Shown: positions 7,729 through 16,265 of the stretch, in pieces
How the letters are laid out: each line of letters starts with the position of its first letter
Numbering within the stretch: the first letter of the stretch is position 1
Source: an uncultured Aquimarina sp.
GTDB taxonomy: Bacteria > Bacteroidota > Bacteroidia > Flavobacteriales > Flavobacteriaceae
Reading direction: 5' to 3'
Assembly: GCA_947498705.1 (NCBI GenBank)
Contig: CANMLW010000001.1
Location: 682,001 to 746,000, forward strand
DNA: 64,000 nt
Translations under genes and position numbers: made by a program
Notes under the pieces: generated by a model
Database searches by the model: none
Seen by the model: only the letters and a program-made list of their open reading frames with translations
Told to the model about the DNA's origin: nothing

Positions 7729-10021
7729 CTAATCAATAACCCCACTTTTATATTGTCTATGCTTTTTATTGCGTTGATTAATTTTTCCTCCATCTATACG
7801 ATAAGAAAAGGATAAATATGCAACTCTGGTAACAGGTTTAAAACTATAATTTTGTACAAATCCTACACCAGAATCTACTCCTTGATATCGTTGACTATTA
7901 AATATATCATTAATCCGTAAATTTATACCTCCTTTATCTTTTAAGATTTTGTGCCTGATACCTACATTTATCTGATAAGAGTATTTTTGTGTACCCAAAA
8001 ATGAAACACTATTATTAAAATAATGAAATGACAATATGGCTTTTGTTTTTTTGGAAATAGTAAATTGATTTCTAACTGTTAGACTGGCGCTTCTACTAAA
8101 ATTTCTGGTAAAACCTATTTGATCATTTCTAAATTCTCTATAATTCCAGTAAAAACTAATATTACTATTAAACCACTTATAAGGCTTAATTGTTGAAGAC
8201 AAAGCCATTCCATAAGCATCTATACCCCCATTATTAACGTATGTAGAAACATTAACTCCATCTTTAACAAAGTTTTGAGATGTTATTATACTTTCTGTAA
8301 TGCGATATGAGAGCGATGGAGAGATACTAAACTTTTCCTTTTCTAACTGATATGAGAAATCAAAATTATTAGAAAACTCTGGTTCTAATGCAGGATTTCC
8401 CTGCTCAATTGAAAACTCATTACTTTGAAACGCAATAGGATTAACTTGCCATAAGGCAGGCCTCCATGTTCTTCTATTATATCCCAAAGCAAATGTTTGG
8501 TCTTCCTTAAGCTGATAACTAAAATGTAATGAAGGAAATACATTCGTATATTCATTTTTAACATGTGTATCATCAGAGATCAAATTAGCTTCACGAGCAA
8601 ACAACTCTCCTCTTATACCAGCTTGAACTTTTAATACATCAAAATCATATTTTACCAAAGTATACAATGCATAGGTAGATTGTATATTTTCGAAAAGTTC
8701 TTTGGATACTACCGTATTAATCTCATCAAAAAATTCTCTGGAGTTATCCAATTTTTGTCTATTTAATAAAGTCCCAGCTTCTATTTTAAGTTTCTTATTA
8801 AAAATCTAAAACAGTATTTACAATAAACACATCATTATCTGTAGCATTATCTAACACTGCTATATTAGGCATAAAATCACTCTTTAATACATTAGTATTA
8901 TTTGATAGTTGTACATCAAATTCTAAAAAATCCTCTTCATTCTTAAAATTGTATCTATAATTACCGTTGGTATTTAAGGTGATATGAGAATGTGTAGCAT
9001 ATCTATTTTGATTTGTTACTATATCATTCTGAGTAATTATGGATTGGTTGTTTAACGAATGTCCGTTATCGGTATAATCGATTCCAACAGAAAATTCATT
9101 TTGTTTATTTGGGAACCAATCTATACCTCCATTTATTTTATAGATTTTGCCATCAAACTTATAATCATTTATTTGTTCATAGGGTTGGACACCTTCTCTA
9201 CTTTGAGTGTTTTCGTTCTCAAATATTCTATTGTCATAAGAAACTCCAAATTTATAGTTGGTTTGAGAACGACCATACGTAAGGTTACTTCGTACTCCAT
9301 GTCCTTCTAAAGAATTAACGTTGGTAGAAGTCGTAAGTGAAATTCCTTTTTTAACCTTTTTTTTGGTAATAATATTTATAATACCTGTTAATCCACTTGC
9401 TTGATATTTTGCAGATGGAGAGGTGATTACTTCTATTTTACTAATATCCTCTGCAGCGATTTGTTGTAACACTTCTGCAGTACTTAATGGAGATGGTTTC
9501 CCGTTTATAAGCACATTTACATTAGAACTACCTCTTAGACTAATATTGCCATTCACATCGGCTTGTACTTCTGACAATTGACTTAAGACTGTAGTAGCAT
9601 CTCCTCCGCTTGATAATAAATCTTTACCTACATGTATTACTTTCTTATCAATCAATTGTTTTATAGTAGTTTCCTCTGCTGTAACCACAACTTCATCCAA
9701 AGTCGTTGTTTCCCGATCGAGATTAATATTAAGTACAGATTCTTTATCTATTTTTATTAGTGACGAATATGTTTTATACCCCATGAAGCTTACTTCGATG
9801 GTATACTCTCCTTCACTATAACTTAACACATAATCTCCATTATCATTGGTAGTAACACCTTCTAAAAATTCATTTTTATCATCTTTTAAGATTACAGTAG
9901 CATAAGATATACTTTCATTTGTTTCTTTATCATAAACAGTTCCTTTTAAAGACTGCGAGTAAGTAGCTACAATAGATAAAATAATCGCAATCGCAAATGA
10001 TATTAGCTTCATCATATTCAT
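7729..10021 (-). pseudogene. TonB-type outer-membrane receptor, interrupted by a one-base frameshift
   Basis: Two open pieces, 8798-10021 and 7729 to about 8805, make one receptor. The N-terminal piece has a signal peptide (MMKLISFAIAIILS, then ATYSQ), a carboxypeptidase-D-like domain (GTVYDKETNESISYATV) and a plug ending SGLTGIINIITKKK. The C-terminal piece is beta-barrel of the outer-membrane beta-barrel family 3 type. The upstream frame hits TAA just after VLDF in a run of five A (8800-8804, plus strand). Removing one base joins it to NKKLKIEAGTLLNRQ and gives about 763 residues, normal for the family. The start is placed at 10021 or 10015, because the signal peptide begins there and a -7 element lies at 10046. 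The upstream extension to 10117 is unlikely. Sequencing error, phase variation or true decay remain possible. Confidence 0.75.
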
Positions 10022-10045
10022 TATATTTTTAGTTTCCTTTATTTT

Positions 10046-10053
10046 CAAAAGTA
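10046..10053 (-). promoter_or_regulatory. candidate -7 element of the receptor-kinase-regulator unit
   Basis: On the minus strand it reads TACTTTTG (TAnnTTTG), 25 bases before the proposed receptor start. It supports placing the start near 10021 rather than 10117. Confidence 0.45.
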
Positions 10054-10215
10054 CTGGCAAGCATTTTTCTACTATAATTTTATCTGTTAATGGCTCGATA
10101 CAATCTGTAAATGACATTTAACAATAAGTGTTGGATAGAGATAATTTTACAGAAAGGGGAAAAAACCTCTCTAAAGAAGGGAGAATTACCTCTTTATAAA
10201 TACCTGAAAATGAGT

Positions 10216-10223
10216 TATTTTTG
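10216..10223 (+). promoter_or_regulatory. candidate -7 element of the Bor-like lipoprotein operon
   Basis: TATTTTTG matches TAnnTTTG, ending 23 bases before the ATG at 10247. No convincing -33 box is visible. Confidence 0.45.
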
Positions 10224-10246
10224 ATGTATATCCTAAAAAAAACACT

Positions 10247-10588
10247 ATGCCTTTCTTGATTAGAACAATAATTTGGTGCAGTCTTATTTTGATTATGAAC
10301 TCTTGCTATTCTATAAGATTTCAGGTAGAAAATGGGCAATGGGAACCCGCAGATACCGAAAAAGAAGATGCATATGCTGGATACAATGTGTATGAACTAG
10401 ATACCATAGTTACACGAAAATTAACTACGGGAGAGCATTATTTTAACATATCGAACTGCCCCTCGGGAGCCCTTCATACAGTAGAGTACAGATCTACTTT
10501 TGGAGGTATTTTATTAAATGCGATCACTTTTGGAAGAAAGAAAAAAGTATCAATAAAATATGTTTGTATAAAAGAAAACAGTTTGTAA
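10247..10588 (+). CDS. small Bor-like lipoprotein
   Basis: 113 residues with a lipoprotein signal (lipobox IMNSC near residue 24). The C-terminal half, with a Cys-Pro-Ser-Gly turn, a TVEYRSTFGGILLNAITFG core and a final VSIKYVC strand, resembles the Bor/Iss outer-membrane lipoprotein pattern of a mid-protein Cys, an FxNGxLxxxTxG core and a terminal V-x-C strand. The two cysteines could pair. Bor proteins alter the cell surface, for instance in serum resistance, but that role is not implied here. It is one base upstream of the FAD oxidase gene and shares its promoter. Confidence 0.55.
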   Translation: MPFLIRTIIWCSLILIMNSCYSIRFQVENGQWEPADTEKEDAYAGYNVYELDTIVTRKLTTGEHYFNISNCPSGALHTVEYRSTFGGILLNAITFGRKKKVSIKYVCIKENSL

Positions 10589-10589
10589 C

Positions 10590-12185
10590 ATGGCTACTAC
10601 AAAAATTGATGAAAGAAAACGTTGGGACACCTTACATAAGAATGGCCCTTTTCCTTTAAAACTATTTCTTACTACCAAACTAGAAAAAGGATCTTCTCGT
10701 TTTTCGAAGCGTGAAAAATATAATGATGCTGCACAAGAAATTCAGAAGCTTATTAAAGAAGCTGCCGATAATCACGAACGTTTTCGAGCCATTGGCTCCA
10801 AATGGTCTATGTCTAATATAGCTCATTGTAAGGATCGTATGCATTTTAATAGTTTTATGAATTTAAAATTCTCAATTTTTGAAGGTGAACTTCATGAGGA
10901 TTCTAACTATAATCACAATAATTTATTTTGGTTTCAATGTGGAAATCAAATTAAAGAAATTTCACGTCACCTAGAACAACGAGGGAAGTCACTAAAAACT
11001 TCTGGAGCAAGTAACGGTCAAACAATTGCAGGATGTATTTCTACCGGTGTACACGGTTCTACTATCGATGTTGGTTCTGTACAAGATTATGTAGTAGGAC
11101 TCAACCTTATTACCGGTCCTAATCCAGAAGATAATATCTATATAGAACGAAAATCCAAACCTGCACTAAATGACACTTACTTAAAAAGTTATAAAACCAG
11201 AATAATTCGGGATGACGATATATTTAATGCCGCTTTAGTAGGGTTAGGATCAATGGGGTTTATACATGGAGTGGTTATTGAAACAGAGGATTTATATCTT
11301 CTTCATAGATATGTGAAAAAAATCGATAAACAAGAAGCGCTTCAACTTGCAGACACTTTAGACTTTAACAATTATGACCCTAAAATTCCGCAAGCCGATT
11401 TTAAAGGCTTACGCCCTTTTCATTATAAAATCTTTATGAATCCCTATAATACAGATGAAAAGGAATATGCGGTAGAGTTTATCTATAAAATAAAATACTA
11501 CGAAAATTATAAAGCAGATTTTGGAAATCCAATCCCTTTTCAGAAAGAGTTTGTTTATCTAGATCTTATATACTTGTTTATCAAAATAGCAGAAAAATTA
11601 CCAAAGGCGATTCCTAAGCTTATCAATCTTCTTAAAACCTCTATCCTTCCCAAAGAAGAGAAAACTACCGTAGGAAAATTATCTGAAATTTTCTGGGATG
11701 CAGGCTACCAAGGAAAAGCTTTTGCCTGTTCTTTTGGTGTCGATCATACGAATTCTTCCAAAGCATTAGAAGTACTAGCTAAACTTACAAGAGAACATCC
11801 TGTACCTGGAATCTTTGCTATGCGTTTTATTAAGCAATCAGAAGCTACAATGGCCTTTTCAAAATTTCCGTTTACTTGTATGATAGAAATTGATGGGATA
11901 CAATGGAACGATCAAGAAAACATTATCAGTCTAAAAAACTATTGTACCAAAATGATTGAGGCCCTAAAAAACAATAATATACCTTTTACCATACACTGGG
12001 GAAAAAATGCTGATTGGAGTTTTCCTGACTTGGTAAATCATATGTTTGGAGATAATGTTAAAAAGTGGAAAAAAGTTAGAAATTCTCTTTTATCCATGCC
12101 TATGCAAGATGTATTTTCTAGTCCTTTTTTAGATACTACAAAGCTTTCAGATCCATTACCAATTAATGAAGACTTAATTGTATAA
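10590..12185 (+). CDS. FAD-linked oxidase (PCMH-type, aldonolactone oxidase-like)
   Basis: 531 residues. Residues about 40-235 form a PCMH-type FAD-binding domain with the pyrophosphate-loop segment SGASNGQTIAGCISTGVHGS (Gly-rich, GVHGS) and the DDIFNAALVGLGSMGFIHGV strand that closes the domain. The C-terminal half resembles the aldonolactone-oxidase domain and ends with HWGKNADWSFPDL, near the usual HWGK motif of sugar-lactone and polyol oxidases. It should oxidise an alcohol or lactone carbon with oxygen as acceptor. No signal peptide is present, so it is cytosolic. The exact substrate is unknown. It forms an operon with the Bor-like lipoprotein. Confidence 0.78.
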   Translation: MATTKIDERKRWDTLHKNGPFPLKLFLTTKLEKGSSRFSKREKYNDAAQEIQKLIKEAADNHERFRAIGSKWSMSNIAHCKDRMHFNSFMNLKFSIFEGELHEDSNYNHNNLFWFQCGNQIKEISRHLEQRGKSLKTSGASNGQTIAGCISTGVHGSTIDVGSVQDYVVGLNLITGPNPEDNIYIERKSKPALNDTYLKSYKTRIIRDDDIFNAALVGLGSMGFIHGVVIETEDLYLLHRYVKKIDKQEALQLADTLDFNNYDPKIPQADFKGLRPFHYKIFMNPYNTDEKEYAVEFIYKIKYYENYKADFGNPIPFQKEFVYLDLIYLFIKIAEKLPKAIPKLINLLKTSILPKEEKTTVGKLSEIFWDAGYQGKAFACSFGVDHTNSSKALEVLAKLTREHPVPGIFAMRFIKQSEATMAFSKFPFTCMIEIDGIQWNDQENIISLKNYCTKMIEALKNNNIPFTIHWGKNADWSFPDLVNHMFGDNVKKWKKVRNSLLSMPMQDVFSSPFLDTTKLSDPLPINEDLIV

Positions 12186-12222
12186 ACTAAACATCAACGT
12201 TATAAATATTAGCAATAGTATA

Positions 12223-12660
12223 CTATAAAGTTTTAGCTAGTAATAAAACTATTTGATCATAATTGGTATTACACCATTCATGTTTACGTGCTATTACTTT
12301 TGGTGCCTTTACCATATTTGACTTCTTAAACCCAAAGCCTTCATAAAATTTTTTAAGATGCTCGAATGGTAAACACCAGATAATTCTTTCTTTAAAAGAG
12401 TTATTTGTGCACAAAAAGTCCACAATATGATCTGCAACCCCCATACGACGAAATTCTTTTAAAACATAGATTCCTCCTAACTCGATATTACCTTCATCTA
12501 TAATGACTAATCGTCCGAGCCCAGCCTTTCTACCATCTACTTCTACAATTGCAATAAATTCATTATAAAAATTAGAAGCAACAAAGCCCACTTCTTTATA
12601 TTGTGAGTTTACCCATTCAATTTCCTCCTTTTTCGCTTTTCTAGCTTGGATAGCACACAT
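12223..12660 (-). CDS. GNAT-family N-acetyltransferase
   Basis: 145 residues with a GNAT fold: a substrate loop and beta4 strand IELGGIYVLKEFRRMGVADHIVDFL, holding the acetyl-CoA loop R-R-M-G-V-A (Q/RxxGxG/A), then beta5 and the FYEGFGFKKS C-terminal motif. It lies 10 bases downstream of the PLP decarboxylase on the same strand, third gene of a MarR-decarboxylase-acetyltransferase unit. An amine formed by the decarboxylase is a natural acceptor for acetylation, but this link is inference. Confidence 0.8.
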   Translation of the reverse strand: MCAIQARKAKKEEIEWVNSQYKEVGFVASNFYNEFIAIVEVDGRKAGLGRLVIIDEGNIELGGIYVLKEFRRMGVADHIVDFLCTNNSFKERIIWCLPFEHLKKFYEGFGFKKSNMVKAPKVIARKHEWCNTNYDQIVLLLAKTL

Positions 12661-12670
12661 AATAAACTAA

Positions 12671-14116
12671 TTAAATTAAGGTTTGCCCTACCTCTCGAAT
12701 AACTTGTAACAAATAATCTGTTGTTTCTTTATTTTTACGATGATTGATAAAACATGCTCGCAATACAAATTCGCCTTTTATGGTTGTTCCTGTTATGAAT
12801 ACTCGTCCATCTTTTTCTAAAGCAGGAATTAATCTCTTGTTCAAATCTATGATATCCTGCTTGTTGGTTATATTTCCCTTAAACCTAAAACACGAAATCG
12901 CTAAAGGGGAATCTGCAACTACCTCAAAATCAATCGAGTCATTTATTTTTTGATTAAGATACCTAGTCAGGTCAATATCTTTTTGAATCATTTCTTTTAT
13001 TCTTGTTAATCCAAATGCTTTTAATGTCATCCAAACTTTAAGAGATTTGGCATTTCTTGAAAGCAAAAAATGATGCTCATTAAATTCTAAGCGCCCATCT
13101 TGTTTCTCTAATGATTTATCTAAATATGAAGCTTTTTGAAAATATGTCTTGTTCATATATTTCCAATCTTTTACCAATAAACAACCTACTTCAAAAGGTT
13201 GATAAAGCCATTTATGAAAATCCAAAGCTAAAGAGTCCGCAAATTCTAGCCCCTTATAAAGATGTACTTTTGAATTTAATATCGTAGCTAAACCTCCATA
13301 ACAACCATCGATATGAAACCACATGTTATGTAATTTTGCTATATTAGAAAGCTCCTTTAAATCATCTATTGCTCCCGTATTTACAGTTCCTGCATTACCC
13401 ACTAAACAGAAAGGCATATAACCTGCATTAATATCTTTATCAATCTGTTCTTTAAGCAACTCGATATCTATTGTATAATCCTTTTTAGATTTAATTTTAC
13501 GCAGGTTATCACTTCCTATTCCTAATAATTGCACGCTTTTATCAATACTATTATGAGCTTGGTCAGAGCAGTACACTGTAAAAGGTTTCATACCAAAAAG
13601 GCCTTTTTGTCTAATATTCTCTCTTTCAAAAAAAATATTCCTGGCAACCGTAAGACCATCTAAATTGGCAGCAGAACCACTAGACCCTATAAACCCTCCT
13701 ACATTCTTTCCAAAACCTGTCATTTCTCCTGCCCATTGAATAACTCTTTTATCTATCTCTGTTAATGCAGGTGCCAAATGCCACTTTGCAACATTTTGAT
13801 TAATTGCAGAAGCTAGTTTATCGGCAATAATACTTATTTGGTTTCCACCAGACATTACATAAGCATACATATGTGGTCCTATATTACCCGTAGCAGTATC
13901 AAATATCTTTTCTTCTACTATTTTAAATAGTGTTTCTGTGGATATTCCTTCTTGTGGAATGGGTTCATCAAACCATTTTTCTATTTCGTGTTGTGAAACA
14001 TCATGATATCCCTTTTGATCACTGATAGTTCTATATTTATCAATAATAAGAGATGAACTCTTATCAAGTAAGGATCTAAATGTTTCGATAGTAAAATCTA
14101 AGGTTAAATGCTTCAT
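12671..14116 (-). CDS. PLP-dependent group II amino-acid decarboxylase
   Basis: 481 residues of the pyridoxal-phosphate group II decarboxylase family (aromatic-amino-acid, glutamate and diaminobutyrate decarboxylases). Key sites are visible: GGFIGSSGSAANL (about 140-152) for phosphate binding, His188 in SDQAHNS that stacks on PLP, Asp270 in FHIDGCYGG, and the Schiff-base Lys302 in DFHKWLYQP. It removes the alpha-carboxyl group to give an amine. The exact amino acid is not clear. The start ATG overlaps the MarR stop by four bases, so the regulator and enzyme are translationally coupled, and the acetyltransferase follows 10 bases later. Confidence 0.88.
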   Translation of the reverse strand: MKHLTLDFTIETFRSLLDKSSSLIIDKYRTISDQKGYHDVSQHEIEKWFDEPIPQEGISTETLFKIVEEKIFDTATGNIGPHMYAYVMSGGNQISIIADKLASAINQNVAKWHLAPALTEIDKRVIQWAGEMTGFGKNVGGFIGSSGSAANLDGLTVARNIFFERENIRQKGLFGMKPFTVYCSDQAHNSIDKSVQLLGIGSDNLRKIKSKKDYTIDIELLKEQIDKDINAGYMPFCLVGNAGTVNTGAIDDLKELSNIAKLHNMWFHIDGCYGGLATILNSKVHLYKGLEFADSLALDFHKWLYQPFEVGCLLVKDWKYMNKTYFQKASYLDKSLEKQDGRLEFNEHHFLLSRNAKSLKVWMTLKAFGLTRIKEMIQKDIDLTRYLNQKINDSIDFEVVADSPLAISCFRFKGNITNKQDIIDLNKRLIPALEKDGRVFITGTTIKGEFVLRACFINHRKNKETTDYLLQVIREVGQTLI

Positions 14117-14586
14117 TTTATACTATTTCTATAGGTTTCTAAAAGACTTGTATGTCTTAACTTTTCTTCTAATTGAGTTAATAATCTAGCCATATCACTG
14201 TCTATTATATTCTCAATTACCGTCTTAATATGATTCCATTCTTTTTCAAACTCAGGAAGCTTTTGCTTTGCTTTAGAAGACAACTCCATAAGTTGTTTCC
14301 TAGAATCATTGGGATCTGTCCTACTATCTAAATATCCCTTAGCTTTCATTTTTTTAACGATCTTTATAATCGCAGGGTGAGAAAACCCAAGTACATCGGC
14401 AATTTCTGTAACAGAAAGTGTTTTTTCTTGTTTTAACAACAAAAAAATTAAATGCCAATTAGGCTCTATATCCAAATCAATTTCTGCATATACTCTTCTT
14501 GCATCGTACATTAAACTATCACTAATCCTTTTTATACGTGCTGTATAGCCTGCTGAAGCTAAAGAATTTAAAAAATCTTTTTCCAT
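14113..14586 (-). CDS. MarR-family regulator of the decarboxylase operon
   Basis: 157 residues with a winged helix-turn-helix: LSVTEIADVLGFSHPAIIKI (recognition helix region) followed by the wing DSRTDPNDSRKQL, classic MarR. The ATG at 14586 (MEKDFLN) is chosen. The longer TTG start at 14607 would translate through the operator palindrome and is unlikely. Two palindromes of the form TGTAACnnGTTACA flank the -7 element, so it probably represses its own operon. MarR proteins are usually released by small ligands; here a substrate or product amine is a reasonable guess. Confidence 0.88.
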   Translation of the reverse strand: MEKDFLNSLASAGYTARIKRISDSLMYDARRVYAEIDLDIEPNWHLIFLLLKQEKTLSVTEIADVLGFSHPAIIKIVKKMKAKGYLDSRTDPNDSRKQLMELSSKAKQKLPEFEKEWNHIKTVIENIIDSDMARLLTQLEEKLRHTSLLETYRNSIK

Positions 14587-14590
14587 AATA

Positions 14591-14604
14591 TGTAACTGGT
14601 TACA
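14591..14604. promoter_or_regulatory. MarR operator 1 (TGTAACTGGTTACA)
   Basis: A palindrome with 6-base arms TGTAAC/GTTACA and a 2-base centre. It lies between the -7 element and the ATG of the marR gene, where it would cover the transcription start. Confidence 0.75.
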
Positions 14605-14612
14605 CAAATATA
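14605..14612 (-). promoter_or_regulatory. -7 element of the marR-decarboxylase operon
   Basis: Reads TATATTTG on the minus strand (TAnnTTTG). It is framed by the two operator palindromes, the arrangement expected for autorepression. Confidence 0.6.
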
Positions 14613-14622
14613 CGAAAAAATA

Positions 14623-14636
14623 TGTAACCAGTTACA
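14623..14636. promoter_or_regulatory. MarR operator 2 (TGTAACCAGTTACA)
   Basis: Second copy of the same palindrome, 32 bases centre to centre from the first (about three helical turns), overlapping the expected -33 region. Its reverse complement is identical to operator 1. Confidence 0.75.
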
Positions 14637-14701
14637 TTAAAAAATGAGATACCCTTTTAAAGTGATATAACCTATTCAGCTTAAATAAAAAGTAAATACA
14701 A

Positions 14702-15136
14702 TTATTGAGAATCTTTTTCGACCTGCTCCATCACCAGCGCCCACTCTTTTGCAGTAATTTTCATCACTTTATCCAGTTTACCCTCTATCTTGGCAAGAAT
14801 TTCACAATTGTTTTTTGTCGCCCCTACTTTATCTGCTTTTCCAAAAAGTTCCATCACCTGACGGATTTCGTCAAACTTGGCTGTAGTCGACTTCTTAAAA
14901 GAATCAGTAGAAACCATTTCTAATAAATAGCTCAATTTTTTATCATTATCCCATCCTTTTAATTTCGCTAATTTATCGACTGAGGCTTCAAATTTTTCTT
15001 CACTATCCTTTTCTATTTTCTTGCTTTTGGCCAATTTTTTTTGAACCATTACTTGAAAACTATCTGCATCACATGTTTCCTGAGCAACTCCTAACACACA
15101 AAAAAACGTAAAAACAAGAAGTACATAATTTTTCAT
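14702..15136 (-). CDS. small exported protein of unknown function
   Basis: 144 residues with a clear signal peptide (MKNYVLLVFTFFCVLGVAQE, cleaved after VAQ). The mature part is highly charged, Lys/Glu-rich and predicted mostly helical, with two cysteines (around the start of the mature chain and in NNCEILAKIE) that may form a disulfide. I recognise no named family. It stands alone on the minus strand with spacers of about 115 and 135 bases on either side. Periplasmic location is likely. Confidence 0.7.
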   Translation of the reverse strand: MKNYVLLVFTFFCVLGVAQETCDADSFQVMVQKKLAKSKKIEKDSEEKFEASVDKLAKLKGWDNDKKLSYLLEMVSTDSFKKSTTAKFDEIRQVMELFGKADKVGATKNNCEILAKIEGKLDKVMKITAKEWALVMEQVEKDSQ

Positions 15137-15272
15137 CTATAATTAATATTAAATACTTCACTTAACAAAAGATATAAATGAAAATGAAGTTTATTAGTAC
15201 ATCAAATATAGAAATGTATTCTTTAATTTATTGATTTATAAAAAAATTAATCCTTGAATAAATATCGAAGAG

Positions 15273-16265
15273 CTAATAATATTTATCCCTAATGAGTTTC
15301 TTATCTAGTCGAGATAAGGTATTGTTGCGTTCAAAAGATTCATATCCATATTTTATAAATTCTTTGGGGATATAATACATCATAATCGATTCTGGGTCAA
15401 ATACTGTAAGATCATTATGGTTTGTTTGATCAAAACTATATTGACGAATTATATTTTTTTTGGTTTTTTCTCTATTCCATCCATGTACTTCTCTATAGTA
15501 TTTAACAACTTCATCTTCATCCCATTCAAAGGGAATATCAGGTCTTTGATGTTCATGTATTAAACCAAGAGCATGACCAAATTCATGCAATACGGTACCT
15601 CTAAAATTATCAGGATTTTCTTTTTCGATACCTGTTAAACTCATCGAAGGACTATATTTTTTGGATTCTGAACCTATATAGGACCAATACCCTTCTTCTT
15701 CAAAAGAAATTATAATATCAGCAGAGCTTGTTGGGCTATTAAAATTAAATTTAACAGCACACCATTGCTCCCATTCCTTTGCATATTCCATTACCTTGTT
15801 TTGTGCTACTTCATTACCATTTAAAAAAGCAACATATAATTCGTTATAGTCCCAAATTAAATCACCATAAATTGCAGCTTTAATACTTAGAAAATCTTCT
15901 TTGTTTTGATAACTATCCCCAGGCCAATCAGACAATTCATTACTCTTGTTATCATTACGCCATAAAGGTTCTTCATTTTCTACCCACTCACAATATTCAC
16001 AAGCCAATAATGTCTTATCATAATTATTGCTTGAATCCTTTAAATATTCATAAAACATGGCAATTTTATCTGTACTATAGGGTGACATTTGTGTACAAAA
16101 TCCTTGAGTTTTTAATGCAAGAGAATCTATTGAAATAGCTTGCGTACTTTCTGATTCTTCTAAAATAATATGCTCTTCTTTTTTCTCTGACTTACAAGAC
16201 AAAACGATAAATAATAATATGCCTCCCCATATTACAATTCTATGGTAGATTCTACCTCCCATCAT
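15273..16265 (-). CDS. astacin-like zinc metalloprotease lipoprotein
   Basis: 330 residues. A lipoprotein signal ends at Cys24 (FIVLSC). The catalytic region has the astacin/metzincin zinc motif HEFGHALGLIHEH, with zinc ligands His227, His231 and His237, catalytic Glu228, and the family's extra HE after the third ligand. The Met-turn SIMMYY is at 293-298, with Tyr as the usual fifth ligand. The N-terminal 150 residues are acidic with a CEYCEW cysteine pair and are not recognised; they may be a pro-region or binding domain. The start overlaps the upstream gene by four bases, so both are one operon and the protease may act on or with that partner. Confidence 0.85.
   Translation of the reverse strand: MMGGRIYHRIVIWGGILLFIVLSCKSEKKEEHIILEESESTQAISIDSLALKTQGFCTQMSPYSTDKIAMFYEYLKDSSNNYDKTLLACEYCEWVENEEPLWRNDNKSNELSDWPGDSYQNKEDFLSIKAAIYGDLIWDYNELYVAFLNGNEVAQNKVMEYAKEWEQWCAVKFNFNSPTSSADIIISFEEEGYWSYIGSESKKYSPSMSLTGIEKENPDNFRGTVLHEFGHALGLIHEHQRPDIPFEWDEDEVVKYYREVHGWNREKTKKNIIRQYSFDQTNHNDLTVFDPESIMMYYIPKEFIKYGYESFERNNTLSRLDKKLIRDKYY

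Noticed and set aside
9059-9310. 83-codon plus-strand frame inside the receptor
   Set aside because: Shadow of the receptor gene on the opposite strand.
10118-10339. 73-codon minus-strand frame
   Set aside because: Antisense to the start of the Bor-like lipoprotein gene; the protein has no recognisable feature.
14587-14607. TTG start extending the MarR gene
   Set aside because: Would translate across the operator palindrome and -7 region; the ATG at 14586 gives a normal MarR N-terminus.
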